A stretch of DNA of 64,000 nucleotides, taken from assembly GCF_000373365.1 (NCBI RefSeq), contig NZ_KB891208.1:358024-422023 (forward strand), given 5' to 3'. Position 1 is the first letter of the stretch. The number at the start of each line of letters is the position of its first letter. Below, one piece after another: positions 37,712-50,191 of the stretch. The translations under genes and the position numbers were made by a program. Under the pieces are notes generated by a model. It searched no databases. It saw only the letters and a program-made list of their open reading frames with translations, and was not told the DNA's origin. This DNA comes from Parafrankia discariae (lineage in GTDB: Bacteria > Actinomycetota > Actinomycetes > Frankiales > Frankiaceae).

Positions 37712-38799
37712 CCAGCCCGGCCGCGTCCCCGACGCGGGCCGCCGCCGGCGTCACGACTGCCGCCGGCGCCACCACTGCCACCGATGGCACCACTGCCACC
37801 GATGGCACGCTGGCCGCCGAGCTGGCCGCCGCGACGGCCCGGCTGGGCACGGCCGGCGTCGCCAGTCCCCGCGGCGACGCCGAGCAGCTGGCGGCGCACG
37901 TGCTCGGAGTGCCCCGCGGTCGGCTCGCGCTGGTCACCCGGGTCGAACCGGCCGCGGCCGGCGAGCTGCGCGCGCTGGTCGAGCGGCGGGCGGCCCGGAT
38001 CCCGCTGCAGCACCTGACCGGCCTCGCCGGTTTCCGCCGGCTGGACGTCGCCGTGGGCCCCGGGGTGTTCATCCCCCGCCCGGAGACCGAGTGGGTGGCG
38101 GACTGGGCGATCGCGGCCCTGCGCTCGCCCGGGGCGGGCCTGCCGCTGGTGTCTGGACGTCCAATTTGTGTTGATCTTTGTGCGGGTTCGGGGGCGATCG
38201 CCCTGTCGGTGGCCGACGAGGTGCCGAACGCCGAGGTGCACGCGGTGGAGCTGGAGCCGTCGGCGCTGGCCTGGCTGCGCCGCAACGTCGAGCGCACCGG
38301 CCTGCCGGTGCGGGTGCACCGGGCCGACGTCGGCATCCCGCGGACAGCCACCGAGCCGGCCACGTCGGCCGAGCCGGTGGAGCCGGTGGAGCCGGTCGGC
38401 ACGGTCCTGGCCGACCTCGTGGGGCGGGTCGACGTCGTCATCAGCAACCCGCCGTACCTTCCCGATCATGAGCGGGCGCGGGTCGAGCCCGAGGTCGGCC
38501 GGCACGACCCGCCGGTGGCCCTGTGGGGCGGGCCGGACGGCCTGGACGGGCCACGCGCGGTCGTGGCCGCCGCCGCCGGCCTGCTGCGCCCGGGCGGTTT
38601 ACTGGTCATGGAACACGCGGACGGGCACGGCCAGGCGGTGCCCGCGCTGCTTACCAGCGAGGGCTGGTGGGCTGGTTCGTGGTCCGAAATCGTGGATCAT
38701 CCCGATCTCGCCGGGCGGGACCGGTTCGTCACCGCCCGCTGGAACCCGCCGCGCCCGTCGCTCGGCACCGGAGAGCGCCGCGCCGGAGAGGACGTGTGA
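37708..38799 (+). CDS. prmC: Release factor N5-glutamine methyltransferase
   Basis: PrmC methylates the Gln of the GGQ motif in release factors, using SAM. It shows a helical N-terminal domain ([22 protein letters not shown]), [36 protein letters not shown], motif [20 protein letters not shown] and the catalytic [20 protein letters not shown]. The first ~30 residues hold an 18-bp DNA repeat encoding Thr/Ala/Asp/Gly. A short V-E-P repeat is inserted before NPPY. GTG 37708 overlaps prfA, and the stop overlaps the tsaC start (TGATG). Confidence 0.96.
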   Translation: MTSPAASPTRAAAGVTTAAGATTATDGTTATDGTLAAELAAATARLGTAGVASPRGDAEQLAAHVLGVPRGRLALVTRVEPAAAGELRALVERRAARIPLQHLTGLAGFRRLDVAVGPGVFIPRPETEWVADWAIAALRSPGAGLPLVSGRPICVDLCAGSGAIALSVADEVPNAEVHAVELEPSALAWLRRNVERTGLPVRVHRADVGIPRTATEPATSAEPVEPVEPVGTVLADLVGRVDVVISNPPYLPDHERARVEPEVGRHDPPVALWGGPDGLDGPRAVVAAAAGLLRPGGLLVMEHADGHGQAVPALLTSEGWWAGSWSEIVDHPDLAGRDRFVTARWNPPRPSLGTGERRAGEDV

Positions 38800-39449
38800 T
38801 GCAGGTTTTCGACTGCTCCGACGAGGGGCAGCGCAAGGCCGGGCTGGACGCCGCCACCGCGGCGGTCGGCCGGGGCCGGCTCGTCGTGCTGCCGACCGAC
38901 ACCCTTTACGGGATCGGCGCCGACGCCTTCGACCGGGACGCCGTCACCGCGCTGCTCGCGGCGAAGGGCCGCGGGCGCGACATGCCGGTGCCGGTGCTGG
39001 TCGGCTCGTGGCGCACCCTCGACGGCCTGGCCGAGCAGGTCACGGAGCACGTCCGGGAGCTCGTCCGGGCGTTCTGGCCCGGCGGGCTGACCCTGGTCGT
39101 CAACCACGCGCCGTCCCTGCGCTGGGATCTCGGTGACGCCCGGGGCACGGTCGCCGTCCGCATGCCGCTGCACCCGGTGGCCCTCGAACTGCTCGGCCGG
39201 ACGGGGCCGATGGCCGTCTCCAGCGCCAACATCAGTGGACGTCCGCCGGCGACGAGTGCCGTCGACGCGGTGGCGCAGCTCGGTGGTGCCGCCGCGGTCT
39301 ACCTGGACGGCGGGACCACGCCGGTGGGCACCGCGTCGACCATCGTGGACTGCACGGGGCCGGTGCCCACGGTGATCCGCGAGGGGGCGGTCGATCTCGC
39401 GGCACTGCGTTCGGTGCTGCCCCTCGTGCGGGAACCGGCCGCCCGCTGA
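38799..39449 (+). CDS. tsaC: L-threonylcarbamoyladenylate synthase
   Basis: The enzyme makes threonylcarbamoyl-AMP from threonine, bicarbonate and ATP for the t6A37 modification of ANN-reading tRNAs. The 216-residue YrdC/Sua5 core has [66 protein letters not shown] and [21 protein letters not shown] 38799 overlaps the prmC stop by one base, so translation is coupled. The Sua5 C-terminal domain is absent, making this the short form. Confidence 0.95.
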   Translation: MQVFDCSDEGQRKAGLDAATAAVGRGRLVVLPTDTLYGIGADAFDRDAVTALLAAKGRGRDMPVPVLVGSWRTLDGLAEQVTEHVRELVRAFWPGGLTLVVNHAPSLRWDLGDARGTVAVRMPLHPVALELLGRTGPMAVSSANISGRPPATSAVDAVAQLGGAAAVYLDGGTTPVGTASTIVDCTGPVPTVIREGAVDLAALRSVLPLVREPAAR

Positions 39450-39532
39450 CCCCGCGCGGGCCGGTGGGCAACGGGCGGGCCCGGGGCGGCCGGTCATATC
39501 CTGGGCAGCGAGCCGGCGGGAGGTGGGCCATC

Positions 39533-40789
39533 GTGAGTACCCCGTTCTGGGGCCCGGACTTCGACCAGCTTCAGGCCACCGATCCGGACATCGCCGCGGT
39601 CGTGGTCGATGAGCTGGAGCGGCTGCGCGGCGGGCTCCAGCTCATCGCGAGCGAGAACTTCACCTCGCCGGCGGTGCTCGCGGCGCTCGGTTCGACGCTG
39701 TCGAACAAGTACGCCGAGGGCTACCCGGGGCACCGCTACTACGGCGGGTGCCAGGTGGTCGACCGCGCCGAGGAGATCGGCATCGCGCGGGCCCGGGAGC
39801 TGTTCGGTGCCGAGCACGCGAACCTGCAGCCGCACTCGGGCGCGCAGGCGAACTTCGCCGTCTACGCCGCCCTGCTCACGCCGGGGGACACCGTGCTGGC
39901 GATGTCGCTGCCGCACGGCGGGCACCTGACGCACGGCAGCCGGGTGAACTTCTCCGGGCGCTGGTTCGACGTCGTGGCCTACGGGGTCCGGGAGGACACC
40001 GAGCTGATCGACTACGACCAGGTCCGCGAGCTGGCACTGCAGCACCGACCCAAGATGATCATCTGTGGAGCGACCGCCTACCCCCGCCGCATCGACTTCG
40101 CCGCGTTCCGCTCGATCGCCGACGAGGTCGGCGCCTGGCTGATGGTGGACGCGGCGCACTTCATCGGGCTGGTCGCCGGCGGCGCGCTGCCGAGCCCGGT
40201 GCCGCACGCCGACGTCGTCAGTTTCACCACGCACAAGGTGCTGCGCGGCCCGCGCGGCGGCATGATCCTCTGCCGGGAGGAGCTGGCCGCCCGCATCGAC
40301 CGGGCGGTGTTCCCGTTCAGCCAGGGCGGTCCGCTGATGCACGCCGTCGCGGCGAAGGCGGTGGCGCTCCGGGAGGCCGCGACCCCCGAGTACGCCACCT
40401 ACGCCCACCAGGTGATCGCGAACGCGCAGGCCCTCGCCGAGGGGCTGGCGGCCGAGGGGATCCGCCCGGTGGCCGGCGGCACCGACACCCACCTGACTCT
40501 GCTCGACCTGCGGGAGCTCGGCGTGACCGGCCGCGACGCCGAGGCACGCTGCGACGCGGCGGGCATCACGCTCAACAAGAACGCCATCCCGTACGACCCG
40601 CAGCCGCCCGCGATCTCCTCCGGCATCCGGGTGGGCACTCCCGCGGTGACGACGCAGGGCATGCGGGAGGGCGACATGAAGGAGATCGCCGGTCTGATCG
40701 CCCGGGCCGTGCGTGACCCGGCCGCGGCGGCGGACGTCTCCGCCGCGGTGTCCGTGCTGGTCAACCGCCACCCGGCCTATCCGAGATAG
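39533..40789 (+). CDS. glyA: Serine hydroxymethyltransferase
   Basis: This PLP enzyme interconverts serine and glycine, loading one-carbon units onto tetrahydrofolate. It shows [67 protein letters not shown] and the PLP-Lys segment [22 protein letters not shown] 39533 is preceded by GGGAGG at about ten bases; the longer frame has no family similarity. The 418-residue length is normal. wecA follows two bases after the stop. Confidence 0.96.
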   Translation: MSTPFWGPDFDQLQATDPDIAAVVVDELERLRGGLQLIASENFTSPAVLAALGSTLSNKYAEGYPGHRYYGGCQVVDRAEEIGIARARELFGAEHANLQPHSGAQANFAVYAALLTPGDTVLAMSLPHGGHLTHGSRVNFSGRWFDVVAYGVREDTELIDYDQVRELALQHRPKMIICGATAYPRRIDFAAFRSIADEVGAWLMVDAAHFIGLVAGGALPSPVPHADVVSFTTHKVLRGPRGGMILCREELAARIDRAVFPFSQGGPLMHAVAAKAVALREAATPEYATYAHQVIANAQALAEGLAAEGIRPVAGGTDTHLTLLDLRELGVTGRDAEARCDAAGITLNKNAIPYDPQPPAISSGIRVGTPAVTTQGMREGDMKEIAGLIARAVRDPAAAADVSAAVSVLVNRHPAYPR

Positions 40790-40791
40790 GG

Positions 40792-41901
40792 ATGCGCGAG
40801 TATCTGCTCGTCTTCGCGGTGGCGGCGGCGGTCACCTTCCTCACGACGCCGATCGCCCGCTGGATCGCCTTCCGGGTCGGGGCGGTCGCCCGGCCCCGGG
40901 CCCGGGACGTGCACGCGACGCCGACCCCGCGGCTCGGCGGTCTGGCGATGCTGGCCGGGCTCTACGCCGGCCTTGAGGTGGCCGACCGGCTGCCGTTCCT
41001 CTCCGTGGTCTCCCAGGACTGGTCGGAGCCCCGGGCGGTTCTGGTCGCCGGCACCCTGATCTGCCTGCTGGGAGCGGCCGACGACCGCTGGGAGCTGGAC
41101 TCGCTGACCAAGCTCGCCGGTCAGGTGGCGGCCGCCGGCGTGATGGTCCTGCTCGGCGTGCAGTGGTCCTTCGCGATCGACCGGAACAGCGAGACCACGC
41201 TCAGCTTCGGGCCGGAGACGGCCGTCCCGCTGTCCATCTTCGCCACGCTCATCCTGGTCAACGCGATGAACTTCATCGACGGCCTGGACGGGCTGGCCGC
41301 CGGGGTCGCCGCGATCGCGGCCAGCGCCACCTTCTATTTCGCGTACCAGATCGCGGTGACCAACGGCTTCTACCGGGCCTCACCGGCCGCGCTGCTCGCC
41401 GCGGTCACCGCCGGGGTGTGCGTCGGTTTCCTGCCGCACAACTTCAACCCGGCCCGACTGTTCATGGGGGATTCCGGCTCGATGCTCATCGGGCTGCTGT
41501 CGGCCGCCTCGATGATCTCGGTGACCGGCCAGGTCGCGTACGGGGGTTACGCTGGACCCTCCCAACAGCTTCCGTCGCTGATTCCGGTGGCCATACCGCT
41601 GGCGGTGCTGGCCGTCCCGGTGCTCGACCTCGGGCTCGCGGTCGTCCGGCGGACGAAGGCGGGGCGCTCGCCGTTCGCGGCGGACAAGATGCACCTGCAT
41701 CATCGAATTCTTTCCATTGGCAACTCCCACGTCAGGGCGGTTCTGCTGATGTACTTCTGGGCCGCGCTCGTTGGCTTCGGGGGAGTGGCGGCCTCCTTCT
41801 CCGACTCGCCGTTGCCGATCCTCGCCGCCACGGTCGGCGTGGGGCTGCTCGCGCTGCTCGCCCTTCTTCTGACGGGCCAGCGCGCGGCCCGGCGCGCGTG
41901 A
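40792..41901 (+). CDS. wecA: Polyprenyl-phosphate GlcNAc-1-phosphate transferase (WecA/Rfe family)
   Basis: This membrane enzyme moves GlcNAc-1-phosphate from UDP-GlcNAc to a polyprenyl phosphate, starting envelope polymer linkage units. About ten transmembrane segments are visible. Family motifs are TPRLGGLAMLAGL, the Mg site LGAADDRWELDS, NAMNFIDGLDGLAAGVA, RLFMGDSGSMLIG and the HxHHR-type MHLHHRILSIG. It lies between glyA and the atp operon, as its mycobacterial counterpart does. The downstream small membrane gene starts within its stop (four-base overlap). Confidence 0.93.
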   Translation: MREYLLVFAVAAAVTFLTTPIARWIAFRVGAVARPRARDVHATPTPRLGGLAMLAGLYAGLEVADRLPFLSVVSQDWSEPRAVLVAGTLICLLGAADDRWELDSLTKLAGQVAAAGVMVLLGVQWSFAIDRNSETTLSFGPETAVPLSIFATLILVNAMNFIDGLDGLAAGVAAIAASATFYFAYQIAVTNGFYRASPAALLAAVTAGVCVGFLPHNFNPARLFMGDSGSMLIGLLSAASMISVTGQVAYGGYAGPSQQLPSLIPVAIPLAVLAVPVLDLGLAVVRRTKAGRSPFAADKMHLHHRILSIGNSHVRAVLLMYFWAALVGFGGVAASFSDSPLPILAATVGVGLLALLALLLTGQRAARRA

Positions 41902-42419
41902 TCGCCGCGGCCCGCCCGGCGCTGCGCGCCGGTTTGTGCACGATGGCGGGGCTGCTGGTTGTGGTCCTTGTGTTGACCGGTGCCATTCGGGGCGCGGCCG
42001 GAATCGCCGGTGGAGCCCTCGCGGTCGGCCTGGTGGCGGCGTTCTTCGCGCTCGGCAAGCTCGCCCTGGTCGCGGTCGCCCGGCGTGGCGCCACCACGAT
42101 GCTGCTGCCGGCCGCGCTCGGGATCTACGCGGCGAAGGTCGCGACCCTGGGAGTCGTTCTGGTCGCGTTGCGCGACGCGACGGCGATCGACCTGCCCAGC
42201 TTCGCCTGGTCGATCATGGCCGCGACCCTGTGCTGGGTGGGCGCCGAGGTCTGGGCCGCCACGAGACTGCGGGTGCCGTTCTATGATCCGGCGACCTTCG
42301 ATCCGTCCCGCGTCGCTCCGCTCGATCCGTCGCGGGCGGCTCGCCCCGGCGGCCCCGTCCGGGGGAATCCGTCGTCCGCGGTCGCGCGCCCGCCGCGTAA
42401 GCCCGGCGAGCAGCTCTAG
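41898..42419 (+). CDS. Small membrane protein at atp operon head (AtpI-like position)
   Basis: The 173-residue product has four hydrophobic segments (CTMAGLLVVVLVLTGAIRG, GGALAVGLVAAFFALGKLAL, GIYAAKVATLGVVLVAL, SIMAATLCWVGAEVWAA) and a Pro/Arg-rich cytosolic tail. By position and topology it matches the conserved actinobacterial protein before atpB, an ATP synthase subunit I-like assembly factor. Sequence evidence alone is weak. GTG 41898 overlaps the wecA stop by four bases. Confidence 0.7.
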   Translation: MIAAARPALRAGLCTMAGLLVVVLVLTGAIRGAAGIAGGALAVGLVAAFFALGKLALVAVARRGATTMLLPAALGIYAAKVATLGVVLVALRDATAIDLPSFAWSIMAATLCWVGAEVWAATRLRVPFYDPATFDPSRVAPLDPSRAARPGGPVRGNPSSAVARPPRKPGEQL

Positions 42420-42597
42420 CCGGTGGCGGCCGCCACCGCGATGATCGGCGGCGGGACCGGACCCGGCGGCCCGGCCGCGGGACCGGCGTCGCGGGACCGG
42501 AGAGGACGAGTCGCGGGGCGGCCGGGCCAGTGGATCAGCAGGTCAGCGGGGCGGCGGATCAGCGGATCAGTGGCGAGCCAGGATTAGGAACAACGTG

Positions 42598-42885
42598 ATG
42601 GTGAACGGCACCAACGGGCCCGATCGTGGAGATTCGGGCAAAAAGGATAATAGTGAAAGGGAGGAAAGACTAAGCTCGGGCTCGGCCGCGTCGCCGAATC
42701 CACCGCCGGGCGAAGCCTGGGGCGTCATCGGCACGCTCGTCGCCGGCGGCGGCTTCTGGGGGTTGGTCGGCCTGGGGATCGACCGGCTCGCCGGCTTCGA
42801 CGCCCTGTTCTTCCCGATCGGGCTCATCGTCGGCATCATCGCGTCGCTCTATCTGGTCATCTACCGGTTCGGAGCCCGCCGCTGA
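42598..42885 (+). CDS. AtpZ/AtpI-like ATP synthase accessory protein
   Basis: The ~95-residue product has a charged N-terminus and two hydrophobic hairpin helices (AWGVIGTLVAGGGFWGLVGLG and ALFFPIGLIVGIIASLYLVI), the plan of AtpZ/ATP synthase I accessory proteins thought to help c-ring assembly. ATG 42598 or GTG 42595 may start it. TAGGA lies just upstream. The segment 42640-42676 uses codons rare here (AAA, AAT, AGT, AGA, CTA) and is A-rich, unlike the rest of the gene. Confidence 0.7.
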   Translation: MVNGTNGPDRGDSGKKDNSEREERLSSGSAASPNPPPGEAWGVIGTLVAGGGFWGLVGLGIDRLAGFDALFFPIGLIVGIIASLYLVIYRFGARR

Positions 42886-43256
42886 CGACGCTCAGGGCAG
42901 TGTGTCGATGACGTAGTGTGACAACATGTCCAAAAACCCAACGGAAGATGAACGTTCGACTGTCTGTCGGAGATCTTAGTCCTGCAACCAGTGCTCTCCG
43001 GCGCCCAGGCAGATAGCATCTGCCCTGTCGAAGAGCGTCGTGAAGATGCTGTCGGCACAGGACGTCTCCGCGTCGACGCGCCGGGTCCGGGACAGTGTGT
43101 CCCTTGCCGCCGGGGCTGTGAGCGGGTTGCGTCCGACGGTCATCCGCGCGTCTTCGATTGCCCGGAGCGGCGGCCCATCCCGTATAGGGTGAGGTCGATC
43201 CGACCCCGGGGGGATCGCGAACTTTGTCAGCATGAATGATCTTGGAGGTATCGGAA
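42886..43256. other. Intergenic region ahead of atpB
   Basis: This 371-base stretch carries no supportable gene and is somewhat AT-richer than its surroundings. It contains a candidate promoter (43158-43190) and the GGAGG site of atpB (43244-43248). Its length suggests that the main atpBEFHAGDC promoter is here rather than upstream of wecA. Confidence 0.5.
43158..43190 (+). promoter_or_regulatory. Candidate atp operon promoter
   Basis: TTGCCC (43158-43163) and TATAGG (43183-43188; TAGGGT overlaps it) are 19 bases apart. They lie ~70 bases before the atpB start. The spacing is long, so this is tentative. Confidence 0.3.
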
Positions 43257-44147
43257 GTGCCGAGCGGATCGGTGCTCTTGGCGGCCGATGAGGGCTTCCA
43301 CGGGCCGACTCCCGATGTCTTCAAGCCGAAGAGCTGGTTCGAGTTCGACCTGGGCCCGATCGACTTCTACTTCAACAAGTGGTCCGCGCTGACTCTGTTC
43401 GTCGCGCTGTTCGTCGGCGGCTTCCTCTGGCTGGGGTTCCGCAAGGCGACGCTGGTGCCACGCGGGCTCCAGAACTTCTGCGAGTCGATCTACGACTTCG
43501 TCGATCTCCAGATCGCTCAGAACGTCATCGGCGAGCGAGGCAGGACGTTCTCCCCGTACCTGACAATTCTCTTCTGCTTCATCCTGCTCTCCAACGTCAT
43601 GGCGGTCATTCCGGTCGCGCAGTTCCCGACGACGTCGCGGATCGCGCTGCCGATGATCCTGGCCGCGGTGAGCTGGTTCATCTTCAACATCGTCGGTATC
43701 CGCGAGCACGGGGCCGGTACCTACTTCAAGGACATGCTGGTGCCGGCGCCGACCGCACCGCTGTTCGTGAAGGTCATCCTGGCCCCGATCGAGTTCGTCT
43801 CGACGATGATCGCCCGCCCCGCCACCCTCGCCATCCGGCTGTTCGCCAACATGTTCGCCGGCCACATGCTGCTGCTGGTGTTCGCGCTGGGCGCCGACTA
43901 TCTGCTGCCGAAGCCCCAGTTCGTGTTCGGGCTGGTCTCCGGCCTGATGGCGATCGCTCTCACGCTGTTCGAGCTGATGATCGACGTGCTGCAGGCCTAC
44001 ATCTTCACGGTCCTCACAGCCGCCTACATCGGCGGAGCGATCTCCTCGCACGGCGGCGGAGACCACGCGGCGGACCACTCCCCGATCCACGGCCACGAAA
44101 CGAGTGCGCCGGTCACCTCCGCCGCTGGCGCGGTGGCGCGGGCCTGA
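43257..44147 (+). CDS. atpB: ATP synthase Fo subunit a
   Basis: Subunit a forms the proton half-channels against the c-ring. It has five to six membrane segments. The essential Arg is in [18 protein letters not shown]. Also visible are [15 protein letters not shown] and a last helix [23 protein letters not shown] 43257 is chosen because GGAGG lies eight bases upstream; ATG 43236 would place that site inside the gene. The His-rich end ([16 protein letters not shown]) is unusual. Confidence 0.95.
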   Translation: MPSGSVLLAADEGFHGPTPDVFKPKSWFEFDLGPIDFYFNKWSALTLFVALFVGGFLWLGFRKATLVPRGLQNFCESIYDFVDLQIAQNVIGERGRTFSPYLTILFCFILLSNVMAVIPVAQFPTTSRIALPMILAAVSWFIFNIVGIREHGAGTYFKDMLVPAPTAPLFVKVILAPIEFVSTMIARPATLAIRLFANMFAGHMLLLVFALGADYLLPKPQFVFGLVSGLMAIALTLFELMIDVLQAYIFTVLTAAYIGGAISSHGGGDHAADHSPIHGHETSAPVTSAAGAVARA

Positions 44148-44153
44148 ACCTGA

Positions 44154-44465
<312 letters not shown>

Positions 44466-44478
44466 TCCGGGGCGCCTT

Positions 44479-45060
44479 GTGCTGCAGAATCTAGTTCTAG
44501 CCGCCGCCGAAGAAGGTGCGGCACACGAGGACAGCGTCCTTGTGCCGCCGCTCGCCGAGCTGATCGTCGGCCTGTTGGCCTTCGGTCTTCTCGTCGGATT
44601 CTTCTTCTGGAAGATCTACCCGCAGATTCGTAAGACCTACGCCGAGCGGGCCGAACGTATCGAAGGTGGTCTCAACCGCGCCGAACAGGCGCAGCGCGAG
44701 GCGAAGGCCCTGCTCGAGCAGTACCGTTCCCAGCTCGCCGAAGCCCGCTCCGAGGCGGCTCGCATCCGCGAGGACGCCCAGGCGCAGGGTCGGCAGATCG
44801 TCGAGGAACTGCGCACGCAGGCGCAGCAGGAGGTCGCCGAGATCCGCGAGCGGGCGGACGCGGCACTGGTGGCGGAACGTGCCCAGGTTGTGGCCTCCGT
44901 GCGTCGCGAGATCGGTGAGATCGCGCTCGAGCTCGCGACCCGGATCGTCGGCCGCGAGCTGGAGAACGACACCCGCCAGCGGCAGCTCGTCGACGACTTC
45001 ATCGCGGGTCTCGACGAGGCTCCGCGGTCCGACGCCGTCCCGGCCGGGCCGGGAGTCTGA
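44479..45060 (+). CDS. atpF: ATP synthase Fo subunit b
   Basis: The peripheral stalk subunit has one membrane helix (LIVGLLAFGLLVGFFFW) and a long charged coiled coil rich in Ala, Glu, Arg and Gln. At 193 residues it is a separate b, not the b-delta fusion found in mycobacteria. The start is GTG 44479, 13 bases after atpE. It overlaps nothing, and atpH starts two bases after its stop. Confidence 0.94.
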   Translation: MLQNLVLAAAEEGAAHEDSVLVPPLAELIVGLLAFGLLVGFFFWKIYPQIRKTYAERAERIEGGLNRAEQAQREAKALLEQYRSQLAEARSEAARIREDAQAQGRQIVEELRTQAQQEVAEIRERADAALVAERAQVVASVRREIGEIALELATRIVGRELENDTRQRQLVDDFIAGLDEAPRSDAVPAGPGV

Positions 45061-45062
45061 CG

Positions 45063-45902
45063 GTGGAGGGAGCCAGCCGGCAGTCGCTCGCCGCCGCCAG
45101 GTCGGTCCTCGACCAGGTGACGGCGGTGCCGATCGGCGCAACCGCCGGTTCGGTCGCGCCTGAGGTCCGCCGGCTCGCCGGCGACCTCAGCGCGGTCGCC
45201 ACGCTCATCGGGGGCGAGCCGACAGTTCGGCGCGCCCTCACCGACCCGGGCGCGCCGCCCCAGTCGCGGACGGGCCTCGCCGGCCGTCTGCTCGGTACGC
45301 AGATCAGCCAGGGGGCGCTCGCCGTCGTCTCGGCGGCCGTCGCCGGTCGCTGGTCGCGGCCGATCGACCTCCGGCACGCGCTCGAGGAGCTCGCCGTCGA
45401 GGCGACCCTCGCGGAGGCGGAGGCGGCCGACGTCCTCGACGAGGTCGAGGACGAGCTGTTCCGGTTCGGGCGGATCCTCGGCCAGAACCCGCAGCTCTCC
45501 CTCGCGCTCACCGACCCGGCGGCGCCGGCGTCCGCGAAGGCGGGGCTGGTGCAGCGGCTGCTGTCCGGCCGTGCCCAGCCGGTGACCCTCCGGCTGGCCC
45601 AGCAGGCGGTCGCCGACCGCGAGCGGGGTGACATCGAGCGGCGCCTGGAGCAGCTGAGCCGGATCGCGGCGGCCCGCCGCGGCCGGGTGGTCGCCGTCGT
45701 CCGCACCGCCACGGTGCTCGACGCCGACCAGACCGCCCGGCTGAAGGCGGCGATCAGCCGCTTCTTCGGCCGGCAGATCCAGCTCCAGATCGATCTCGAT
45801 CCCACCGTCCTGGGCGGCGTCGCCGTGCGGGTCGGTGACGAGGTCGTGGACGGCACCGTCCTGCGCCGTCTCGCGGCAGCCCGCCGTGGGCTGACCCGTT
45901 AG
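45063..45902 (+). CDS. atpH: ATP synthase F1 subunit delta
   Basis: Delta joins the b stalk to the top of F1. The C-terminal half carries the family pattern (VVAVVRTATVLDADQTARLK...LDPTVLGGVAVRVGDEVVDG). The 279-residue length is the long actinobacterial form, with an N-terminal helical domain. The start is GTG 45063. A 99-base spacer with a small open frame follows before atpA. Confidence 0.93.
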   Translation: MEGASRQSLAAARSVLDQVTAVPIGATAGSVAPEVRRLAGDLSAVATLIGGEPTVRRALTDPGAPPQSRTGLAGRLLGTQISQGALAVVSAAVAGRWSRPIDLRHALEELAVEATLAEAEAADVLDEVEDELFRFGRILGQNPQLSLALTDPAAPASAKAGLVQRLLSGRAQPVTLRLAQQAVADRERGDIERRLEQLSRIAAARRGRVVAVVRTATVLDADQTARLKAAISRFFGRQIQLQIDLDPTVLGGVAVRVGDEVVDGTVLRRLAAARRGLTR

Positions 45903-45915
45903 GCCGCGGAGCACG

Positions 45916-46005
45916 ATGGGCGAGCTGAAGCCGGTACCGACCGCCGGACCGGCAGTGACGACCGATGACCAGATCCACGCCAGCCATGAAGGACCAACGC
46001 GATGA
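45916..46005 (+). CDS. Possible 29-residue ORF coupled to atpA
   Basis: The ATG at 45916 follows GGAG (45907-45910) by five bases. The frame runs 29 codons (starting [14 protein letters not shown]) and stops at TGA 46003-46005, overlapping the atpA ATG as ATGA. This looks like a coupling cistron or leader peptide for atpA, but length and composition give no function. It could be chance. Confidence 0.3.
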   Translation: MGELKPVPTAGPAVTTDDQIHASHEGPTR

Positions 46006-47663
46006 CTGAGCTGTCCATCCGGCCGGAGGAGATCCGCGACGCCCTCCGGGAGTACGTCGACTCCTTCCAGGCCACCTCCGGTGACCGGGAGGAGGTCGGC
46101 CGCGTCGTCGTGACCGGTGACGGGATCGCGCGGGTCGAGGGCCTTCCGCACACCATGACCAACGAGCTGCTGGAGTTCTCCGGCGGCGTGCTGGGGCTGG
46201 CCCTCAACCTCGAGGTCGGCGAGATCGGCTGCGTCATCCTCGGCGACGCCGAGCACATCGAGGAGGGCCAGGAGGTCCGCCGGACCGGCGAGATCCTCGC
46301 CGTCCCGGTGGGCGACGGCTTCCTCGGCCGGGTCGTCGACCCGCTCGGACGTCCGATCGACGGCCTCGGCGACATCGCCGCGGCCGGCACCCGGGCGCTC
46401 GAGCTGCAGGCCCCGTCGGTCGTGCAGCGCCAGCCCGTCAAGGAGCCGCTGCAGACCGGCATCAAGGCCATCGACGCGATGACCGCCATCGGCCGGGGTC
46501 AGCGTCAGCTGATCATCGGCGACCGGCAGACCGGGAAGACCACCGTCGCGATCGACGCGATCATCAACCAGCGTGACAACTGGGCGAGCGGTGACCCGAG
46601 CAAGCAGGTCAAGTGCGTCTACGTGGCCATCGGCCAGAAGAAGACGACCATCCGCGAGGTGGTGAACACCCTCGAGGAGGCCGGCGCGCTGGCCTACACC
46701 ACGATCGTCGCGGCTCCGGCCGACCAGCCGGCGGGCTTCAAGTACATCGCCCCGTACACCGGCTCGGCGATCGGGCAGTACTGGATGTACAACGGCCAGC
46801 ACTCGCTGGTGGTCTTCGACGACCTCTCCAAGCAGGCCGAGGCGTACCGCGCGATCTCGCTGCTGCTGCGCCGCCCGCCGGGCCGTGAGGCCTACCCGGG
46901 CGACGTCTTCTACTTGCACTCCCGTCTGCTGGAGCGCTGCGCGAAGCTCTCCGACGAGCTCGGGGGCGGGTCGCTGACCGGGCTGCCGATCATCGAGACG
47001 AAGGCCAGCGACATCTCGGCCTACATTCCGACGAACGTCATCTCGATCACCGACGGCCAGATCTTCCTGGAGTCGGACCTGTTCAACCAGGGCGTCCGGC
47101 CGGCGATCAACGTCGGCACCTCGGTCTCCCGGGTGGGCGGCAGCGCGCAGGTCAAGGCGATGAAGTCCGTCGCCGGCCGCCTGCGCCTCGACCTCGCCCA
47201 GTACCGCGAGCTGGAGGCCTTCTCGGCCTTCGGCTCCGACCTGGACAAGGCCTCCCGCGACCAGCTCGCCCGCGGCGCCCGGCTGGTGGAGCTGCTCAAG
47301 CAGCCCCAGAACAAGCCGTTCTCCGTCGAGCGCCAGGTCGTGTCCCTCTGGGCCGGCACCACCGGCAAGCTCGACGACGTGCCGGTGGAGGACATCCGCC
47401 GCTTCGAGGCCGAGTTCCTCGACTTCGTCGGTCGGACTCACGGCGCGATCTTCGACACCATCGTGAACACCGGCAAGCTCGGTGACGACGTCATCGCCTC
47501 ACTGGAGTCGGCGATCGCCGAGTTCAAGGAGCAGTTCACGCTGTCGAGCGGCTCGCCGCTCGTCAACGAGGCCGCCCCCGAGGCGCTCGACCCGTCCGCG
47601 GTGGAGCGTGAGGAGATCGCCGTCCACCACCGCAAGCCGGCCAACGAGACCAAGGGTCACTGA
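46002..47663 (+). CDS. atpA: ATP synthase F1 subunit alpha
   Basis: The 553-residue product is the non-catalytic nucleotide-binding subunit. It has the beta-barrel N-domain ([14 protein letters not shown]), Walker [14 protein letters not shown] (~172-179), [16 protein letters not shown], the arginine-finger region [21 protein letters not shown] and [15 protein letters not shown] ~25-residue acidic/Pro extension lies at the C-terminus, similar to the actinobacterial extension implicated in suppressing ATP hydrolysis. AAGGA lies ~10 bases before ATG 46002. Confidence 0.97.
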   Translation: MTELSIRPEEIRDALREYVDSFQATSGDREEVGRVVVTGDGIARVEGLPHTMTNELLEFSGGVLGLALNLEVGEIGCVILGDAEHIEEGQEVRRTGEILAVPVGDGFLGRVVDPLGRPIDGLGDIAAAGTRALELQAPSVVQRQPVKEPLQTGIKAIDAMTAIGRGQRQLIIGDRQTGKTTVAIDAIINQRDNWASGDPSKQVKCVYVAIGQKKTTIREVVNTLEEAGALAYTTIVAAPADQPAGFKYIAPYTGSAIGQYWMYNGQHSLVVFDDLSKQAEAYRAISLLLRRPPGREAYPGDVFYLHSRLLERCAKLSDELGGGSLTGLPIIETKASDISAYIPTNVISITDGQIFLESDLFNQGVRPAINVGTSVSRVGGSAQVKAMKSVAGRLRLDLAQYRELEAFSAFGSDLDKASRDQLARGARLVELLKQPQNKPFSVERQVVSLWAGTTGKLDDVPVEDIRRFEAEFLDFVGRTHGAIFDTIVNTGKLGDDVIASLESAIAEFKEQFTLSSGSPLVNEAAPEALDPSAVEREEIAVHHRKPANETKGH

Positions 47664-47666
47664 CCC

Positions 47667-48563
47667 ATGGCGGGCCAGCTTCGCGAGTACCGGCGGCGCA
47701 TCCGGACGGTCCAGTCGACCAAGAAGATCACCAAGGCGATGGAGCTGATCGCCGCCTCGCGGATCGCCAAGGCCAGGGCGCGGGTCGCCGCGTCCCGGCC
47801 GTACGCGGAGGAGATCACGCGAGTGATCAGTGCCGTGGCGTCGCAGACGACGATCGCCCATCCGCTCACCACCGAGCGCCCGGAGCCGACCCGTGCGGCC
47901 GTGGTCGTGATCACCAGCGACCGCGGCCTCGCCGGCGGCTACAGCTCCAACTCGCTCAAGCGCGCCGGGGAGCTGGTCGAGCTGCTGCGGGAGGAGGGCA
48001 AGGAGCCGCTGCTCTACGCGGTCGGCCGCAAGGCGGGGACGTACTACCGCTTCCGCGGCCGGAAGATGGCCGGTGAGTACACCGGCTTCTCCGAGCAGCC
48101 GAGCTACACCGACGCGAAGTCGGTGGCGGACGCCCTCATCACCGCCTTCACCACGCCCACCGAGGAAGGCGGCGTCGACGAGATCCACCTCGTCTTCACC
48201 GAGTACCTCAGCGCCATGACGCAGACCGCGGTGGCGCACCGGCTGCTCCCGATGGTGCTGCGTGAGCACGACGAGCCGCCGGCCGGCGGGCCGCTGCCGA
48301 ACTACGAGTTCGAGCCGTCGGCCGAGGCCGTCCTCGACGCGCTGCTCCCGCGGTACGTCGAGAGCCGGCTCTACGCGGCGCTGCTGGAGTCGGCGGCGTC
48401 CGAGTCGGCGGCCCGCCAGCGCGCGATGAAGTCGGCGACGGACAACGCCGAGGACCTCATCAAGACCTACACCCGCGCGGCCAACCGGGCCCGCCAGGAC
48501 GCCATCACCCAGGAGATCTCCGAGATCGTGGGTGGCGCCAACGCCCTGGCGTCCGGCGCGTAG
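47667..48563 (+). CDS. atpG: ATP synthase F1 subunit gamma
   Basis: The central rotor shaft. The N-terminal helix reads [24 protein letters not shown], with [17 protein letters not shown]. The C-terminal helix is [20 protein letters not shown] with the end [14 protein letters not shown]. At 298 residues it is standard. It starts three bases after atpA. Confidence 0.96.
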   Translation: MAGQLREYRRRIRTVQSTKKITKAMELIAASRIAKARARVAASRPYAEEITRVISAVASQTTIAHPLTTERPEPTRAAVVVITSDRGLAGGYSSNSLKRAGELVELLREEGKEPLLYAVGRKAGTYYRFRGRKMAGEYTGFSEQPSYTDAKSVADALITAFTTPTEEGGVDEIHLVFTEYLSAMTQTAVAHRLLPMVLREHDEPPAGGPLPNYEFEPSAEAVLDALLPRYVESRLYAALLESAASESAARQRAMKSATDNAEDLIKTYTRAANRARQDAITQEISEIVGGANALASGA

Positions 48564-48661
48564 GAGACCTGTGATCTTCCGGCCACCCCTGCCCCGGCGT
48601 GCACCGCGGCGGGCCGACGCACTAGGCGGCGGGCGGACCGGTGTGGACACTGGCCTCATAG

Positions 48662-50190
<1,529 letters not shown>

Positions 50191-50191
<1 letters not shown>

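Noticed and set aside
44637..47441. 934-codon open frame antisense to atpF-atpA
   Set aside because: It is the mirror of strongly conserved ATP synthase genes. High GC removes stop codons on the opposite strand, and the product is Asp/Gly/Arg-rich with no family motifs.
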